A stretch of 64,000 nt of DNA from Sedimenticola sp. (GCA_026984735.1 JALSRN010000010.1:22647-86646); one strand, 5' to 3'. Counted from the stretch's first letter, positions 53,125 through 61,315 are shown. Notes: generated by a model from the sequence alone, not told the origin. A program made the numbers and translations.

Positions 53125-54369
53125 ATGGCGCTGACCGATACCGCACTGCGAAACGCCAAGCCCCGCGAGCGGCTTTACAAGCTGTATGACGCGGGCGGGC
53201 TGTATGTCGAGATCACCCCCAAGGGGGCAAAACGCTGGCGGTTCCGCTACCGCCACCCGGCCACTGGCAAGGAGCGCCGCCTGTCGCTGGGCACCTACCC
53301 CACCACCAAGCTGAAGGAGGCCCGCAAGCGCCGCGACGAGGCCCGCGCCCTGCTCGACCAGGGCATCGACCCCAGTGCCGCCCGGCAGATGGAGAAGCAG
53401 GCCCGACGGGAAGCAGCAGCCGGCACCTTCCAGGCAGTGGCTGAATCCTGGCGGGACCGCTACTTGGCCACCAAGTCGGAGAACCATCTGAAACGCACCT
53501 GGGGGATCATCGAGCGTGCCCTGCTGCCCTACATCGGCAAGCGCCCCATCAGCAAGATCACTGCGCCGGAGATACTGCGCGCCCTGCGCATCACCGAGGA
53601 GCGGGGGCGAATCGAAACCGCGCACCGCGCCCTGCAGGTGGCAGGCCAGATATTCCGCTTTGCCATCGCCAGCGGCTGGGCGGAGACGGACCCCACCCCT
53701 GCCCTGCGCGGCGCCCTCACCCCCACCACCACCCGGCACATGCCCGCCCCCACCGACCCGGTGAAGGTCGGCGGCATCCTGCGCGCCTTCGATGCCTTCG
53801 AGGGTGGCCCGGTGGTCGCCACCGCGCTGCGCCTGCTGCCGCTGGTGTTCGTGCGCCCTGGCGAGCTGAGGAAGATGCGCTGGGAAGATGTGGACATGGA
53901 AGCCAGGGAATGGCGCTACACCGCCACCAAGACCAACACCCCGCACCTGGTGCCCTTGTCGCGCCAGGCGGTCGCCCTGCTGCAAGACCTGCAACCGATC
54001 ACCGGCCACCTGCCGGGCGGCTGGGTGTTCCCTGGCGGTCGTTCACCCCTGCGCCCCATGAGCGAGGCCGCCATCAATGCCGCCTACCGCCGCCTTGGGA
54101 TCAACACCCGCGAGGAACTGACCGGGCACGGCTGGCGCGCCGTGGCCCGCACCCTGCTGCACGAGCAGCTGGAGTACCCGCCCGATGTGATCGAGGCGCA
54201 GCTTGCGCACCGCGTGCCCGACACCCTGGGCCGCGCCTACAACCGCACCCGCTTCCTGGAGCAGCGCCGGGAGATGATGCAGGCTTGGGCCGACTACCTG
54301 GACCGGCTCAAGACCGGGGCGGACGTGGTGGAGATCACGAAGGCAGGAAGGTACCACAATGCGCAGTGA
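53125..54369 (+). CDS. int: Tyrosine integrase of the P4 type
   Basis: Site-specific recombinase of 414 residues that moves the element. N-terminal arm-binding DUF4102 domain (LTDTALRNAKPRERLYKLYDAGGLYVEI), SAM-like core-binding domain and catalytic domain with Arg in RPGELRKMRWEDVD, HGWRAVARTLLHEQL carrying the His-x-x-Arg, LAHRVPDTLGRAYNR and the nucleophile Tyr in the last. ATG 53125 has AGGTGG and AAGG upstream; codons before it are open but cover arm sites. It lies nearest ssrA, as is usual, but reads in the same direction as every other element gene. Confidence 0.95.
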   Translation: MALTDTALRNAKPRERLYKLYDAGGLYVEITPKGAKRWRFRYRHPATGKERRLSLGTYPTTKLKEARKRRDEARALLDQGIDPSAARQMEKQARREAAAGTFQAVAESWRDRYLATKSENHLKRTWGIIERALLPYIGKRPISKITAPEILRALRITEERGRIETAHRALQVAGQIFRFAIASGWAETDPTPALRGALTPTTTRHMPAPTDPVKVGGILRAFDAFEGGPVVATALRLLPLVFVRPGELRKMRWEDVDMEAREWRYTATKTNTPHLVPLSRQAVALLQDLQPITGHLPGGWVFPGGRSPLRPMSEAAINAAYRRLGINTREELTGHGWRAVARTLLHEQLEYPPDVIEAQLAHRVPDTLGRAYNRTRFLEQRREMMQAWADYLDRLKTGADVVEITKAGRYHNAQ

Positions 54370-54826
54370 AGCCGAATGGGAGGAAATCAGGAAGCACCAG
54401 GAGATCGGCAACCTCGCCACCAGCCTGGTGAAGCTAGTGAACCTGAAGCTGCATGGAAGGTATGCAGAGCTGGTCATCCCTCCCTATGCCTTCGGCACCA
54501 AGCAATGGGAGCTTGACAAAAAGCGCGTGATCGAGGCGGCCCAATGTGTGATCCGGGCCATCGGTCCTCGCAAATGCAAGTTCATCGAACGCTATGCAGC
54601 GAAAAGGTATGGGCTGCTGATAAGCCCTGAACTGGCAAAGAGCGACCCCTACGCAGCCGCCTCTTATGTCGCACATTGGGGGTTTCTCTGGCGGGTGGCT
54701 TACTACCATGAGCCCCCATGGGGAAAACGTGTCATGCAATGCGGCGGAGACGCAGCAGCCAGCAGGATTCTCGGTTTCACCAAGCCGGAGCCGCCAAGAC
54801 AGCGTGGCCCTGACAAGCAGCCTTAG
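54359..54826 (+). CDS. Element-borne hypothetical protein
   Basis: A 155-residue soluble protein overlapping the end of int by 11 bases. It has CKFIERYAAKRYGLLISPEL and ends in a Pro/Arg-rich tail (PEPPRQRGPDKQP). No known family recognised. Its place right behind the integrase, apart from the replication genes, is where satellites and islands often carry accessory cargo; that role is only suggested. Confidence 0.7.
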   Translation: MRSEAEWEEIRKHQEIGNLATSLVKLVNLKLHGRYAELVIPPYAFGTKQWELDKKRVIEAAQCVIRAIGPRKCKFIERYAAKRYGLLISPELAKSDPYAAASYVAHWGFLWRVAYYHEPPWGKRVMQCGGDAAASRILGFTKPEPPRQRGPDKQP

Positions 54827-54932
54827 AACGAATGACCGATCAACCCAGCGCCTAGGGTAGCTCCCGAAAAGCCGGACCACCTCGCCCGGCCTGGCGCTGG
54901 CCTTCTTCTGCGGGGGGCGCGTGGAGGTGCGC

Positions 54933-55643
54933 ATGGAACGAGACGACATTGCCCCAGCCTGGCGGCTTGCCGATCCGCTGACCGTTCAACAAGCAGCCGC
55001 GCTGATTGCCGGGCATGATCCCAATCACGTGTGCTATGAGGACGACCGCCCCGCCTACTTCAAGACGCCGGACGGGTACACATCGACAGATGGGTTGGAG
55101 GAAATGCAAGCGGCCTTTGCCGCGATCACGAACGCCATCATTGATGGGAAGCTGAAAGCCATCATTCGCCATGAGGCATGGGCGCGTGGTTGGGGAGAAG
55201 ATGTTGAAGATGGCGAAATATTCAGCGAGCGCGTAACCCTTCATCCGGCTGACTGGGGGAGAGACGTTGATTCACTTGGCATAGAACGTGCCGGATTCAT
55301 CTACCGGGTAGCGCCAGACTGGAGCCGCACCACCGTAACGGTAAACGATCTGAATGCCTGGCTTCGATCTCGTGACCATCCGCCCCTGTTCAGTGGCGAA
55401 ATCGGCTCCCTTGGCCCGTGGCCCTGGGGCAGCTACACCACCCGCCGCCTGGAACTGGTTGCCGAGGTTGTGCGCCAGTTCTGGAGCACCTACGACCCGG
55501 ATCAACCGACGACCGCGCCCACCAATGAAGCGGTGGAGGCTTGGTTGGTAGAAGAGAAGCGAATCTCCAAGCGCGAAGCAAAAGCCATCGCCATGATTTG
55601 CCGTGCTGACGACGCCCCCACTGGGAAGCGTTGCTCCGGATAG
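54933..55643 (+). CDS. Element-borne hypothetical protein with LTVQQAAALIAGHDP motif
   Basis: A 236-residue soluble protein beginning MERDDIAPAWRLADPL and containing LTVQQAAALIAGHDPN, a start seen in several mobile-element proteins of unknown role. The C-terminal end has VEEKRISKREAKAIAMICRAD. ATG 54933 has GGAGG 6 bases upstream; a GTG at 54921 is possible. No enzymatic motif seen. Confidence 0.7.
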   Translation: MERDDIAPAWRLADPLTVQQAAALIAGHDPNHVCYEDDRPAYFKTPDGYTSTDGLEEMQAAFAAITNAIIDGKLKAIIRHEAWARGWGEDVEDGEIFSERVTLHPADWGRDVDSLGIERAGFIYRVAPDWSRTTVTVNDLNAWLRSRDHPPLFSGEIGSLGPWPWGSYTTRRLELVAEVVRQFWSTYDPDQPTTAPTNEAVEAWLVEEKRISKREAKAIAMICRADDAPTGKRCSG

Positions 55644-55675
55644 GGTGGCACCAGATGCCCGCTTATGGTGCCACC
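55644..55675. repeat. Perfect inverted repeat upstream of alpA
   Basis: GGTGGCACCA (55644-55653) and TGGTGCCACC (55666-55675), 10-base arms with a 12-base loop, just after the previous stop. Each arm contains its own small palindrome. Could be an operator or a transcript hairpin. Confidence 0.6.
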
Positions 55676-55744
55676 AGATGGACCTTCTCCCGGCACCCTT
55701 CGCCACTACACAAACATCGGCCCGCCTCATAGCCTCTTTCGCAA

Positions 55745-55765
55745 CGCGACGCATTCCGCGACGCA
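55745..55765. repeat. Direct repeat before alpA
   Basis: CGCGACGCA occurs at 55745-55753 and 55757-55765, spaced 12 bases, about one helical turn, 20-40 bases before the alpA start. A candidate binding site for AlpA or another element regulator. Confidence 0.5.
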
Positions 55766-55785
55766 CTAACGCAAAGAGGCTAAAC

Positions 55786-55977
55786 ATGACTTCCGCTATT
55801 CTTCGACCAAAAGCAGCCGCCGAGTATTTTGGTGTTGCCGTCTCGACTCTGTACCGCTGGGCCGCCGCTACCGACTTTCCGAAGCCCATCAAGCTGGGCC
55901 GACAGGCCAGCGGCTGGCGCAAGGCCGACCTTGACGCATGGCTGGAGCGTAAGGCCAAGGAGGGACAAGCAGCATGA
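55786..55977 (+). CDS. alpA: AlpA family excisionase/regulator
   Basis: A 63-residue helix-turn-helix protein with ILRPKAAAEYFGVAVSTLYRWAA and FPKPIKLG followed by GWRKADLDAWLE, the AlpA/Phage_AlpA pattern. Such proteins turn on element genes or aid excision. ATG 55786 has GAGG eight bases upstream. Its TGA overlaps the next ATG (55974). Confidence 0.85.
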   Translation: MTSAILRPKAAAEYFGVAVSTLYRWAAATDFPKPIKLGRQASGWRKADLDAWLERKAKEGQAA

Positions 55978-56402
55978 CCTGGACAGCAAAAGGCCCGGCT
56001 ACCGTGGGGGCGGCAGGCCGGGCCGGACACCATCGAAATGTACCGGCTGAAATCGTAGCACACCCCGCCAGCCCTGCTCCCGGCTCGCTCGCCTGGCGAC
56101 GCGCGCGAGGCCTGCTCACCTGGCGCGACTACACCCGGACGGATGTTGCAGACCGTCCCATGCTGGCCTATCCTGAACAGGCCGCCGCGACACCGGCGGC
56201 CGGGATTGGCGTCCCGAAGCAGTTGGCGCAGACGCGCCATCCGAGCGCGTTTTCTTTTGCCCGAACCAGTCAATGGTGGGCCGTACGTGGGGGCCTTGTG
56301 CCCGCCGGTCCCAGCTGCCCGGTACGCCAACCCGTACGGCCCGCCGCCTTTCAATTGGCGTTGAAGGTGGCGGTTTCCAAACCAAGCAGCTGGAGACCTG
56401 CC
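55974..56402 (+). other. Region between alpA and the small-gene run, possible coding or Ash-like segment
   Basis: A frame starting at ATG 55974 (overlapping the alpA stop as ATGA) stays open right through 56645, which would make a 223-residue protein; the last 80 residues also have their own start at 56403. The middle carries PSAFSFARTSQWWAVRGG, and a second frame gives LSIGVEGGGFQT, sequences that recall the Ash/immunity region of P4-like satellites. I cannot decide between coding and regulatory RNA. Confidence 0.4.
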
Positions 56403-56645
56403 ATGAGCAAGCACACCACCGGCGCACCCGCGCCCGATCTCGACACCCTGAAACTGTTTGTCGAAGGCCATCAGCGCCTGATCGTGCAAGGCACCAACCG
56501 CCTGACGGCGCTTGCGTTCGCCATCCACGAACAGGCCGATGGGCACCCCCTGATGGACGAGGCCAGCCACCTGGTCGAAACCATCATGGACGACTTCGAG
56601 GACCTGACCGAACGCCTTGGCCTGGGCAAGGAGGGCGAGCAATGA
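56403..56645 (+). CDS. Element-borne small hypothetical protein
   Basis: An 80-residue acidic, helical protein (MSKHTTGAPAPDLDTLKLF, MDEASHLVETIMDDFEDLTERLGL). Start chosen at ATG 56403; the frame is open far upstream. Its stop overlaps the next ATG by 4 bases. No family recognised. Confidence 0.6.
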   Translation: MSKHTTGAPAPDLDTLKLFVEGHQRLIVQGTNRLTALAFAIHEQADGHPLMDEASHLVETIMDDFEDLTERLGLGKEGEQ

Positions 56646-57043
56646 CCTTCCAGCGCCCCACGAGCACCCATGAGGGCATCGAGCGCGCCCGCGACACCCT
56701 CAACCGCATCGAGCAGCACGACCAGCCGGTTTTGCCCGAAGAGGTTTTCCGCGAAGCGGCAAGCCTATCGTGCTGGTTTGACACGGAAGGCATGGCCCGC
56801 CGCATTCACACGCTGCTCTTCATGCTTCAGGAGCAGGTGGTTGAGCTTGAAGACGTGCCGGACACGATCTTCTCGCTTCTGCTGACGGCGACAGAGCAGG
56901 CCGCCCAGCTGGCCGATGCCATCTTCGTTGTGGATGCCATCGAATACCACCTGAAAAAGCACGAGCTGGCCAAGGCCCGCGCCGAGCAGGCCGCCAAGGC
57001 CGCGACCACGCGCCGCCAAAAGGCGAAGGAGGCGGCAGGATGA
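56642..57043 (+). CDS. Element-borne helical hypothetical protein
   Basis: A 133-residue, mostly helical protein with acidic middle (EQVVELEDVPDTIFSLLLTA) and a basic Ala/Lys tail (KARAEQAAKAATTRRQKAKE). Overlaps both neighbours by 4 bases, so it belongs to the replication operon. Function unknown. Confidence 0.7.
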   Translation: MTFQRPTSTHEGIERARDTLNRIEQHDQPVLPEEVFREAASLSCWFDTEGMARRIHTLLFMLQEQVVELEDVPDTIFSLLLTATEQAAQLADAIFVVDAIEYHLKKHELAKARAEQAAKAATTRRQKAKEAAG

Positions 57044-57291
57044 GCACCCCACAAGACACCTGGGCACTACCGGAGGTCAAGCGCCGCCTGCTGGCCGGGC
57101 ACCACATCACCCAGTCCGACATGCTCGCGGCCACCGAGGGCTGCGCCTGGCGGCTCAGCGCGGCGATTCACTACCTGCGACACGCAAGAGGCTGGGGCAT
57201 CGCATCGCGCACAGGTGCCGACGGCTGCGCCGTGTACTGGCTGCCCGCCGACGAGATTGCCCGGCTGCGAGCCGAGGGGGTGGCGGCATGA
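57040..57291 (+). CDS. Small winged-helix-like protein
   Basis: An 83-residue protein with RLSAAIHYLRHARGWGIASR and CAVYWLPADEIARL, the helix-turn-helix plus wing pattern of small phage replication or regulatory proteins. Overlaps neighbours by 4 bases on each side. The role is not known. Confidence 0.65.
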   Translation: MSTPQDTWALPEVKRRLLAGHHITQSDMLAATEGCAWRLSAAIHYLRHARGWGIASRTGADGCAVYWLPADEIARLRAEGVAA

Positions 57292-57866
57292 TCGACTTCC
57301 CGACCTGCAAGGCCGCCGCACGCGGCCAATGGCCCGCCATCTGGTCCGCGCTGGGGGTGAGCGATCTGCCGCGCCCTGGGCGGCACGGACCCTGCCCCGG
57401 CTGTGGCGGCAAGGATCGCTTCCGCCTGCTGCCAGAGGATGCCGAGAACGGGGGCTGGATATGTGGCCGGGGTGGCGACCCCACCGGGGGCGACGGCTTC
57501 GCCTTGCTGGTGCATACCGGCATCGCTCGCACCCCTGGCGAGGCCCTGCGCCTCGTTGCCGCTCACCTGGGACTCGACACCAAGGCCGACCCGGCAGCCC
57601 GCCAGAGGGCGAGAGAAGCCGCCCAGCGCCGCGACCGTGAGCGCCTGGAAGCCGCACTCGCCCATGAACTGCGCGTGCTGCTGATCGTGCTGGACAACCG
57701 CATCAGTGGCCGCGAGATCGAGCGCGATCAACGTTTCCGCGAGGCCCGGCCCGAGTGGCGGCCGCTGCCCGCCGAGCACTGGGAGCGCGAGCACCTGGCC
57801 GCCCAGCGCATCACCGCCCTGCTGGGCAAGCTGTACCCGAAACCGAAACGGAGGGCCGCCGCATGA
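57288..57866 (+). CDS. Primase-type zinc-binding protein
   Basis: A 192-residue protein with an N-terminal primase zinc ribbon, GPCPGCGGKDRFR then GGWICGRGG, as in P4 alpha. The fourth cysteine of the usual C-x2-C...C-x2-C is replaced by Gly. There is no Toprim or polymerase catalytic core; the C-terminal half is helical and charged (ARQRAREAAQRRDRERLE). It overlaps the DUF927 gene by 4 bases, suggesting a two-part replication initiator. Confidence 0.8.
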   Translation: MIDFPTCKAAARGQWPAIWSALGVSDLPRPGRHGPCPGCGGKDRFRLLPEDAENGGWICGRGGDPTGGDGFALLVHTGIARTPGEALRLVAAHLGLDTKADPAARQRAREAAQRRDRERLEAALAHELRVLLIVLDNRISGREIERDQRFREARPEWRPLPAEHWEREHLAAQRITALLGKLYPKPKRRAAA

Positions 57867-59719
57867 GTGCTGCCGAAGAAGACCTGGAAAAGACCCTCGC
57901 GGCCATCGATGCCGAGATCGGCATCACCGCCGAGACGGCCGACGACGCACCGACCGGGACCGCGCCGCCTGAGCCGTTCATCGTGGACGGCACCGAATGG
58001 CGGCAACCGCCCGAGAGCGGCACCGAAATCCGGCACGCCCCGCCGGAAGACGACGACCGCCCCCGCTGGGCTTGCTACCTGAAGCCCAACCCGGAAGCCG
58101 GTATTCGCCGGGCTGGCGTCTGGTATCACGGTCTGAAACCGGGCAAGAAGGACGAGCCGCCCCAGCCCTTCGATGAATGGCTGTGCTCCCCCCTGCTGGT
58201 GGAGGCGGTCACCCGCACCCCCGAGGGGAGCGACTACGGCCGCCTGCTGCGCTACCGGGTAGAAGGCCGATGGCGCATCTGGAACATGCCCATGCGCCTG
58301 CTGGGTGGCGATCCGGCCGAGCTGCGCCGCGAGCTGCTGGCCGCTGGCGTGGAGATGGACCACCGCAATCCGCGCCGCCTGTTCGACTACCTCACCAGCC
58401 TGACGCCGCGCCGCCGCATTCATGCCGCCCTGGAAGTGGGATGGCACGGCAAGGCCTTCGTGCTGCCCGATTGCGTCTTTGGCGAGGCCGACATTCACTT
58501 CCAGTCGGAAAGCGCCCTGGTGGCGGACTACGCCGCCGCAGGCACCTTGCAGACCTGGCAAACGCGCATCGCCCGCCCCGCGATCCGCAACAAGCCGTTG
58601 ACCTTCGCCATCAGCGCCGCCCTGGCCGGACCCTTGCTGCATCCCGTGCACAAGCAAGGCGCGGGCTTTCACTTCATGGGCGGCAGTTCCTGCGGCAAGA
58701 CGACCAGCCTGCAGGCCGCCGCCAGCGTCTGGGGGCCGCCGCCGCTGGTGCGCAACTGGCGGGCGACCGCCAACGGGCTGGAAGCGGCCGCCGCCGAGGC
58801 CAGCGACCTATGCTTGATCCTGGACGAAATCGGCGAATGCACCCCCAAGGACGTGGGCAGAGTGGTGTACGCACTCGGCAATGGCACCGGCAAGAGCCGC
58901 GCCACGCAAAAGGGCTATGCCCGCCGGGTTCGCCGCTGGCGCACCGTGCTGCTATCCAGTGGAGAAAGGACCCTCGACAGCATTCTGCGCGAGGCGGGCG
59001 AGCGCGTGACCGCAGGCCAAGAAGTGCGCCTGCTGTCGCTCCCTGCCGATGGCTTCGCGCATGGGGCTTTCGATGAACTGCACGGCCATGCCAACGGGGC
59101 CGACATCGCCAACGCCATCAAGAGCGCCGCCAGCGAGACCTACGGCACCGCTGGCCGCGCCTGGCTGGCCTGGCTGGCCGAACACCTAGCCGCCCCCTGG
59201 GCCGACACCCTGCGCCGCATGGCCGACAGCCTGCAGCCCGAGAACGGACAGGAGGCCCGCGCCGCCGAGGCCTTCGCCCTGGTAGCCATGGCCGGAGAGA
59301 AGGCGATCGAGGCGGGCATTCTGCCATGGGAGCCCGGCGAGGCCGTTGCCGCCGTCCGCGAAATGTGGGAGCGCTGGCGCGAACAGCGCGGCCAAGGCCC
59401 CGCCGAGCTGCGGCAGGTGGTGGAGGCCCTGTCCGGTTTCATCGCCCGCTACGAAGACCGCTTCGAGAATCTGGACATGGAGCACCCCGGCCGCCCCATC
59501 CATGACCGGGCCGGGTACATCAAGGACGGCGACTTCCACTTCATCCCTGCCGTCTTCAAGGAGACCATCGGAGGCATAGACGCCAACCTTGCCAAGCGCC
59601 TGCTGTTCGAGGCCGGGTATCTGGTCGCTGGAGATGGCAAGCACCTGGGCCGGAAAATCCGCATCGGTTCAGAAACTCGCCGCGTCGTTTCGATCCGTTC
59701 CACCATCCTGAGCGGGTAA
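57863..59719 (+). CDS. DUF927 helicase-like ATPase
   Basis: A 618-residue protein. After an acidic start, the DUF927 domain begins with RPRWACYLKPNP and contains HFMGGSSCGKTTSLQAAA (Walker A, near residue 277) and LCLILDEIGE (Walker B). Such proteins replace the replicative helicase in many phages and islands. It is directly followed by an iteron array. Start ATG 57863 overlaps the zinc protein gene. Confidence 0.88.
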   Translation: MSAAEEDLEKTLAAIDAEIGITAETADDAPTGTAPPEPFIVDGTEWRQPPESGTEIRHAPPEDDDRPRWACYLKPNPEAGIRRAGVWYHGLKPGKKDEPPQPFDEWLCSPLLVEAVTRTPEGSDYGRLLRYRVEGRWRIWNMPMRLLGGDPAELRRELLAAGVEMDHRNPRRLFDYLTSLTPRRRIHAALEVGWHGKAFVLPDCVFGEADIHFQSESALVADYAAAGTLQTWQTRIARPAIRNKPLTFAISAALAGPLLHPVHKQGAGFHFMGGSSCGKTTSLQAAASVWGPPPLVRNWRATANGLEAAAAEASDLCLILDEIGECTPKDVGRVVYALGNGTGKSRATQKGYARRVRRWRTVLLSSGERTLDSILREAGERVTAGQEVRLLSLPADGFAHGAFDELHGHANGADIANAIKSAASETYGTAGRAWLAWLAEHLAAPWADTLRRMADSLQPENGQEARAAEAFALVAMAGEKAIEAGILPWEPGEAVAAVREMWERWREQRGQGPAELRQVVEALSGFIARYEDRFENLDMEHPGRPIHDRAGYIKDGDFHFIPAVFKETIGGIDANLAKRLLFEAGYLVAGDGKHLGRKIRIGSETRRVVSIRSTILSG

Positions 59720-59723
59720 AAAC

Positions 59724-59856
59724 AGTGGGAACAGTGGGAACAGCGGATGCAGCGTTGTCGCGTGTTCCCACCTGTTCCCACCTGAAAAACAAGAGTGGGA
59801 ACACTGTAAGTTATTGTTGTAAAAGGGATGTTCCCACTGTTCCCACCGTTCCCACC
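59724..59856. repeat. Iteron array, putative replication origin
   Basis: Eight copies of AGTGGGAACA or its reverse TGTTCCCACC in 133 bases: direct at 59724, 59733 and 59794; reverse at 59763, 59773, 59829, 59838 and 59847 (the last CGTTCCCACC). Between the groups is an AT-rich patch (GTAAGTTATTGTTGTAAAAG). Position right after the helicase-like gene fits an origin. Replication activity is inferred. Confidence 0.75.
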
Positions 59857-59920
59857 TTCTGAACCGGCTCCAAAGCAAAAACACCGACCGAACACAGAGA
59901 ACACCCGGAGAACGCACACC

Positions 59921-60529
59921 ATGAGCGCCTTTGATTCCATGATCGCCCAAGGCTTCCCCGCCCGCCTGGCCGCACAGATGACCGCCGAGGTGCTGGCCCA
60001 GTATGGCGAGGAACCGTGCACCCGCGAGCAGGCCGCCGCCCACGAGGCCGGGCACTGGGTGATCGGCGACACCCTGGGGCTTGCCCCACACCGCCGTCTG
60101 CGCCTGTTCAAGTGGCGCGGTCGCTGGCTGGGCGATAACATCGAAGTACACCCCACCGAAGTGCACATTCTGGAGGACCTGGACGGCTACCAGGTGCGCG
60201 CCCTGCAGACGATCGGCGGCTTTGTCGGCGAACTTGTCGCCGGACATGGACACCCGGCTTCCAGCGTTGACGAACGCGCCAGCCTGCTGGCGAGCTGCTG
60301 CACCCTGGCGCGGCTGCATGGCGGCCAACCGGAAACCCTGTTCGTCAGCGCCGTGGTGGTGGCCGTTGAGATCATCCAGACCCGGCGCGAGGCCTTCGAT
60401 CTGGTGCGCCACCACCTGGCGCGAGAACGTCGCATCCTGCGCCCGCAACTGGACCGCCTGAGCCAGCCGGACCCCGCCCCCTGGCTGCGCCGATGGCGCG
60501 AGCTGGCGGCAACCCCATTGAACAGCTGA
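59921..60529 (+). CDS. Stand-alone M41-like zinc peptidase, FtsH protease-domain type
   Basis: A 202-residue protein with AAAHEAGHWVIGD (HEAGH zinc site, residues about 44-48) and GGFVGELVAG followed by SVDERAS, where the aspartate would be the third zinc ligand as in FtsH M41 domains. No AAA ATPase domain and no membrane segment, so it is not FtsH. The ATG at 59921 has GGAG about 10 bases upstream. It lies between the iterons and the terminase gene. Possibly cleaves a host or phage protein; substrate unknown. Confidence 0.7.
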   Translation: MSAFDSMIAQGFPARLAAQMTAEVLAQYGEEPCTREQAAAHEAGHWVIGDTLGLAPHRRLRLFKWRGRWLGDNIEVHPTEVHILEDLDGYQVRALQTIGGFVGELVAGHGHPASSVDERASLLASCCTLARLHGGQPETLFVSAVVVAVEIIQTRREAFDLVRHHLARERRILRPQLDRLSQPDPAPWLRRWRELAATPLNS

Positions 60530-60548
60530 ACACATGGGAGGTTGAAAG

Positions 60549-60980
60549 ATGCTGACCCCGAAACAAGAGACCTTCGCCCTGGCCTATGTCGAGACCGGCA
60601 ACGCCAGCGAGGCCTACCGCAAGGCCTACCCCAAGGCCCGGCACTGGAAGCCGGAGACAGTGCACAAGCGCGCGTCCGAGCTGCTGACGAATGGGGCGAT
60701 TCTGGGGAGGGTGAAAGCCCTGCAAGCCGAATTGGCGGAACGCAATCTATGGCGTCGTGAACAGTCCGTGAAGGCCCTGATTCGCGTCATAGAGGCACCG
60801 GACAAACAAGCCGATGTCGTCGCCGCCGTGAAGGTGCTCAACGCCATGCACGGCTACAACGCGCCGGAGAAGGTGGAGATCGGCCCCGGAGTGCCGGGCA
60901 AAATCATCATTGACTGGGGCGAAGAGAAGGAAGAGATGCTACGCGAGATCGAGCGCCGCGCCGACGCTGGCCTTGGGTGA
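60549..60980 (+). CDS. terS: Terminase small subunit-like protein
   Basis: A 143-residue DNA-recognition protein of the Terminase_2 type: LTPKQETFALAYVETGNASEAYRKAYPKA gives the helix-turn-helix, with EKVEIGPGVPGKIIIDWGE near the end. In phages it picks DNA for packaging with the large subunit. No large terminase or portal gene exists in the element. Stop overlaps the next gene's possible GTG. Confidence 0.85.
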   Translation: MLTPKQETFALAYVETGNASEAYRKAYPKARHWKPETVHKRASELLTNGAILGRVKALQAELAERNLWRREQSVKALIRVIEAPDKQADVVAAVKVLNAMHGYNAPEKVEIGPGVPGKIIIDWGEEKEEMLREIERRADAGLG

Positions 60981-60991
60981 ACAGGCGCCCC

Positions 60992-61228
60992 ATGAAGCTG
61001 CACGAACTGATAGCCCTCATTGGCGAAGACGCCGCCCGCCGCCTCATGGCCGCCTATGGAGGCGAAGCGCACTACATCCCCAAGGGGACAGCCTACGCCC
61101 TTGCGGAGCGTAATCGCCGCATCCTGGCCGACCTGGAAGCTGGGCTCTCCTGCCAGCAAGTCGCCATCAAGCACCGCATTACCCGAAGGCAGGTGATGAA
61201 CATCAAGCGCCGGCACCGGAAGAACTGA
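60992..61228 (+). CDS. Mor-like transcription activator
   Basis: A 78-residue protein of the Mor/C activator kind: KLHELIALIGEDAARRLMAAYGG, then a helix-turn-helix CQQVAIKHRITRRQVMNIKRR. ATG 60992 chosen; a GTG at 60977 overlapping the terS stop is also possible. Mor-type proteins turn on late genes in Mu-like phages, so it may link the element to helper induction. Confidence 0.7.
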   Translation: MKLHELIALIGEDAARRLMAAYGGEAHYIPKGTAYALAERNRRILADLEAGLSCQQVAIKHRITRRQVMNIKRRHRKN

Positions 61229-61262
61229 CCGCCCCCACCCGCCGGTCCCTGTCCCCCCGTAT

Positions 61263-61276
61263 TTGATCCAGATCAA
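61263..61276. promoter_or_regulatory. FNR-type box near the element's right end
   Basis: TTGATCCAGATCAA is a perfect FNR/ANR consensus (TTGAT-N4-ATCAA). It lies after the last element gene and not clearly before any gene, so its use is uncertain. Confidence 0.4.
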
Positions 61277-61315
61277 CGAAAATTGCCCTTGAAGGGGGGG
61301 TACCGAAGAAAAAAG

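Noticed and set aside
59724..59856. Iteron array as a CRISPR
   Set aside because: Units are 10 bases, in both orientations, irregularly spaced and without cas genes.
53125..61228. Element as a complete prophage
   Set aside because: Only a small terminase is present; no large terminase, portal, capsid, tail or lysis genes.
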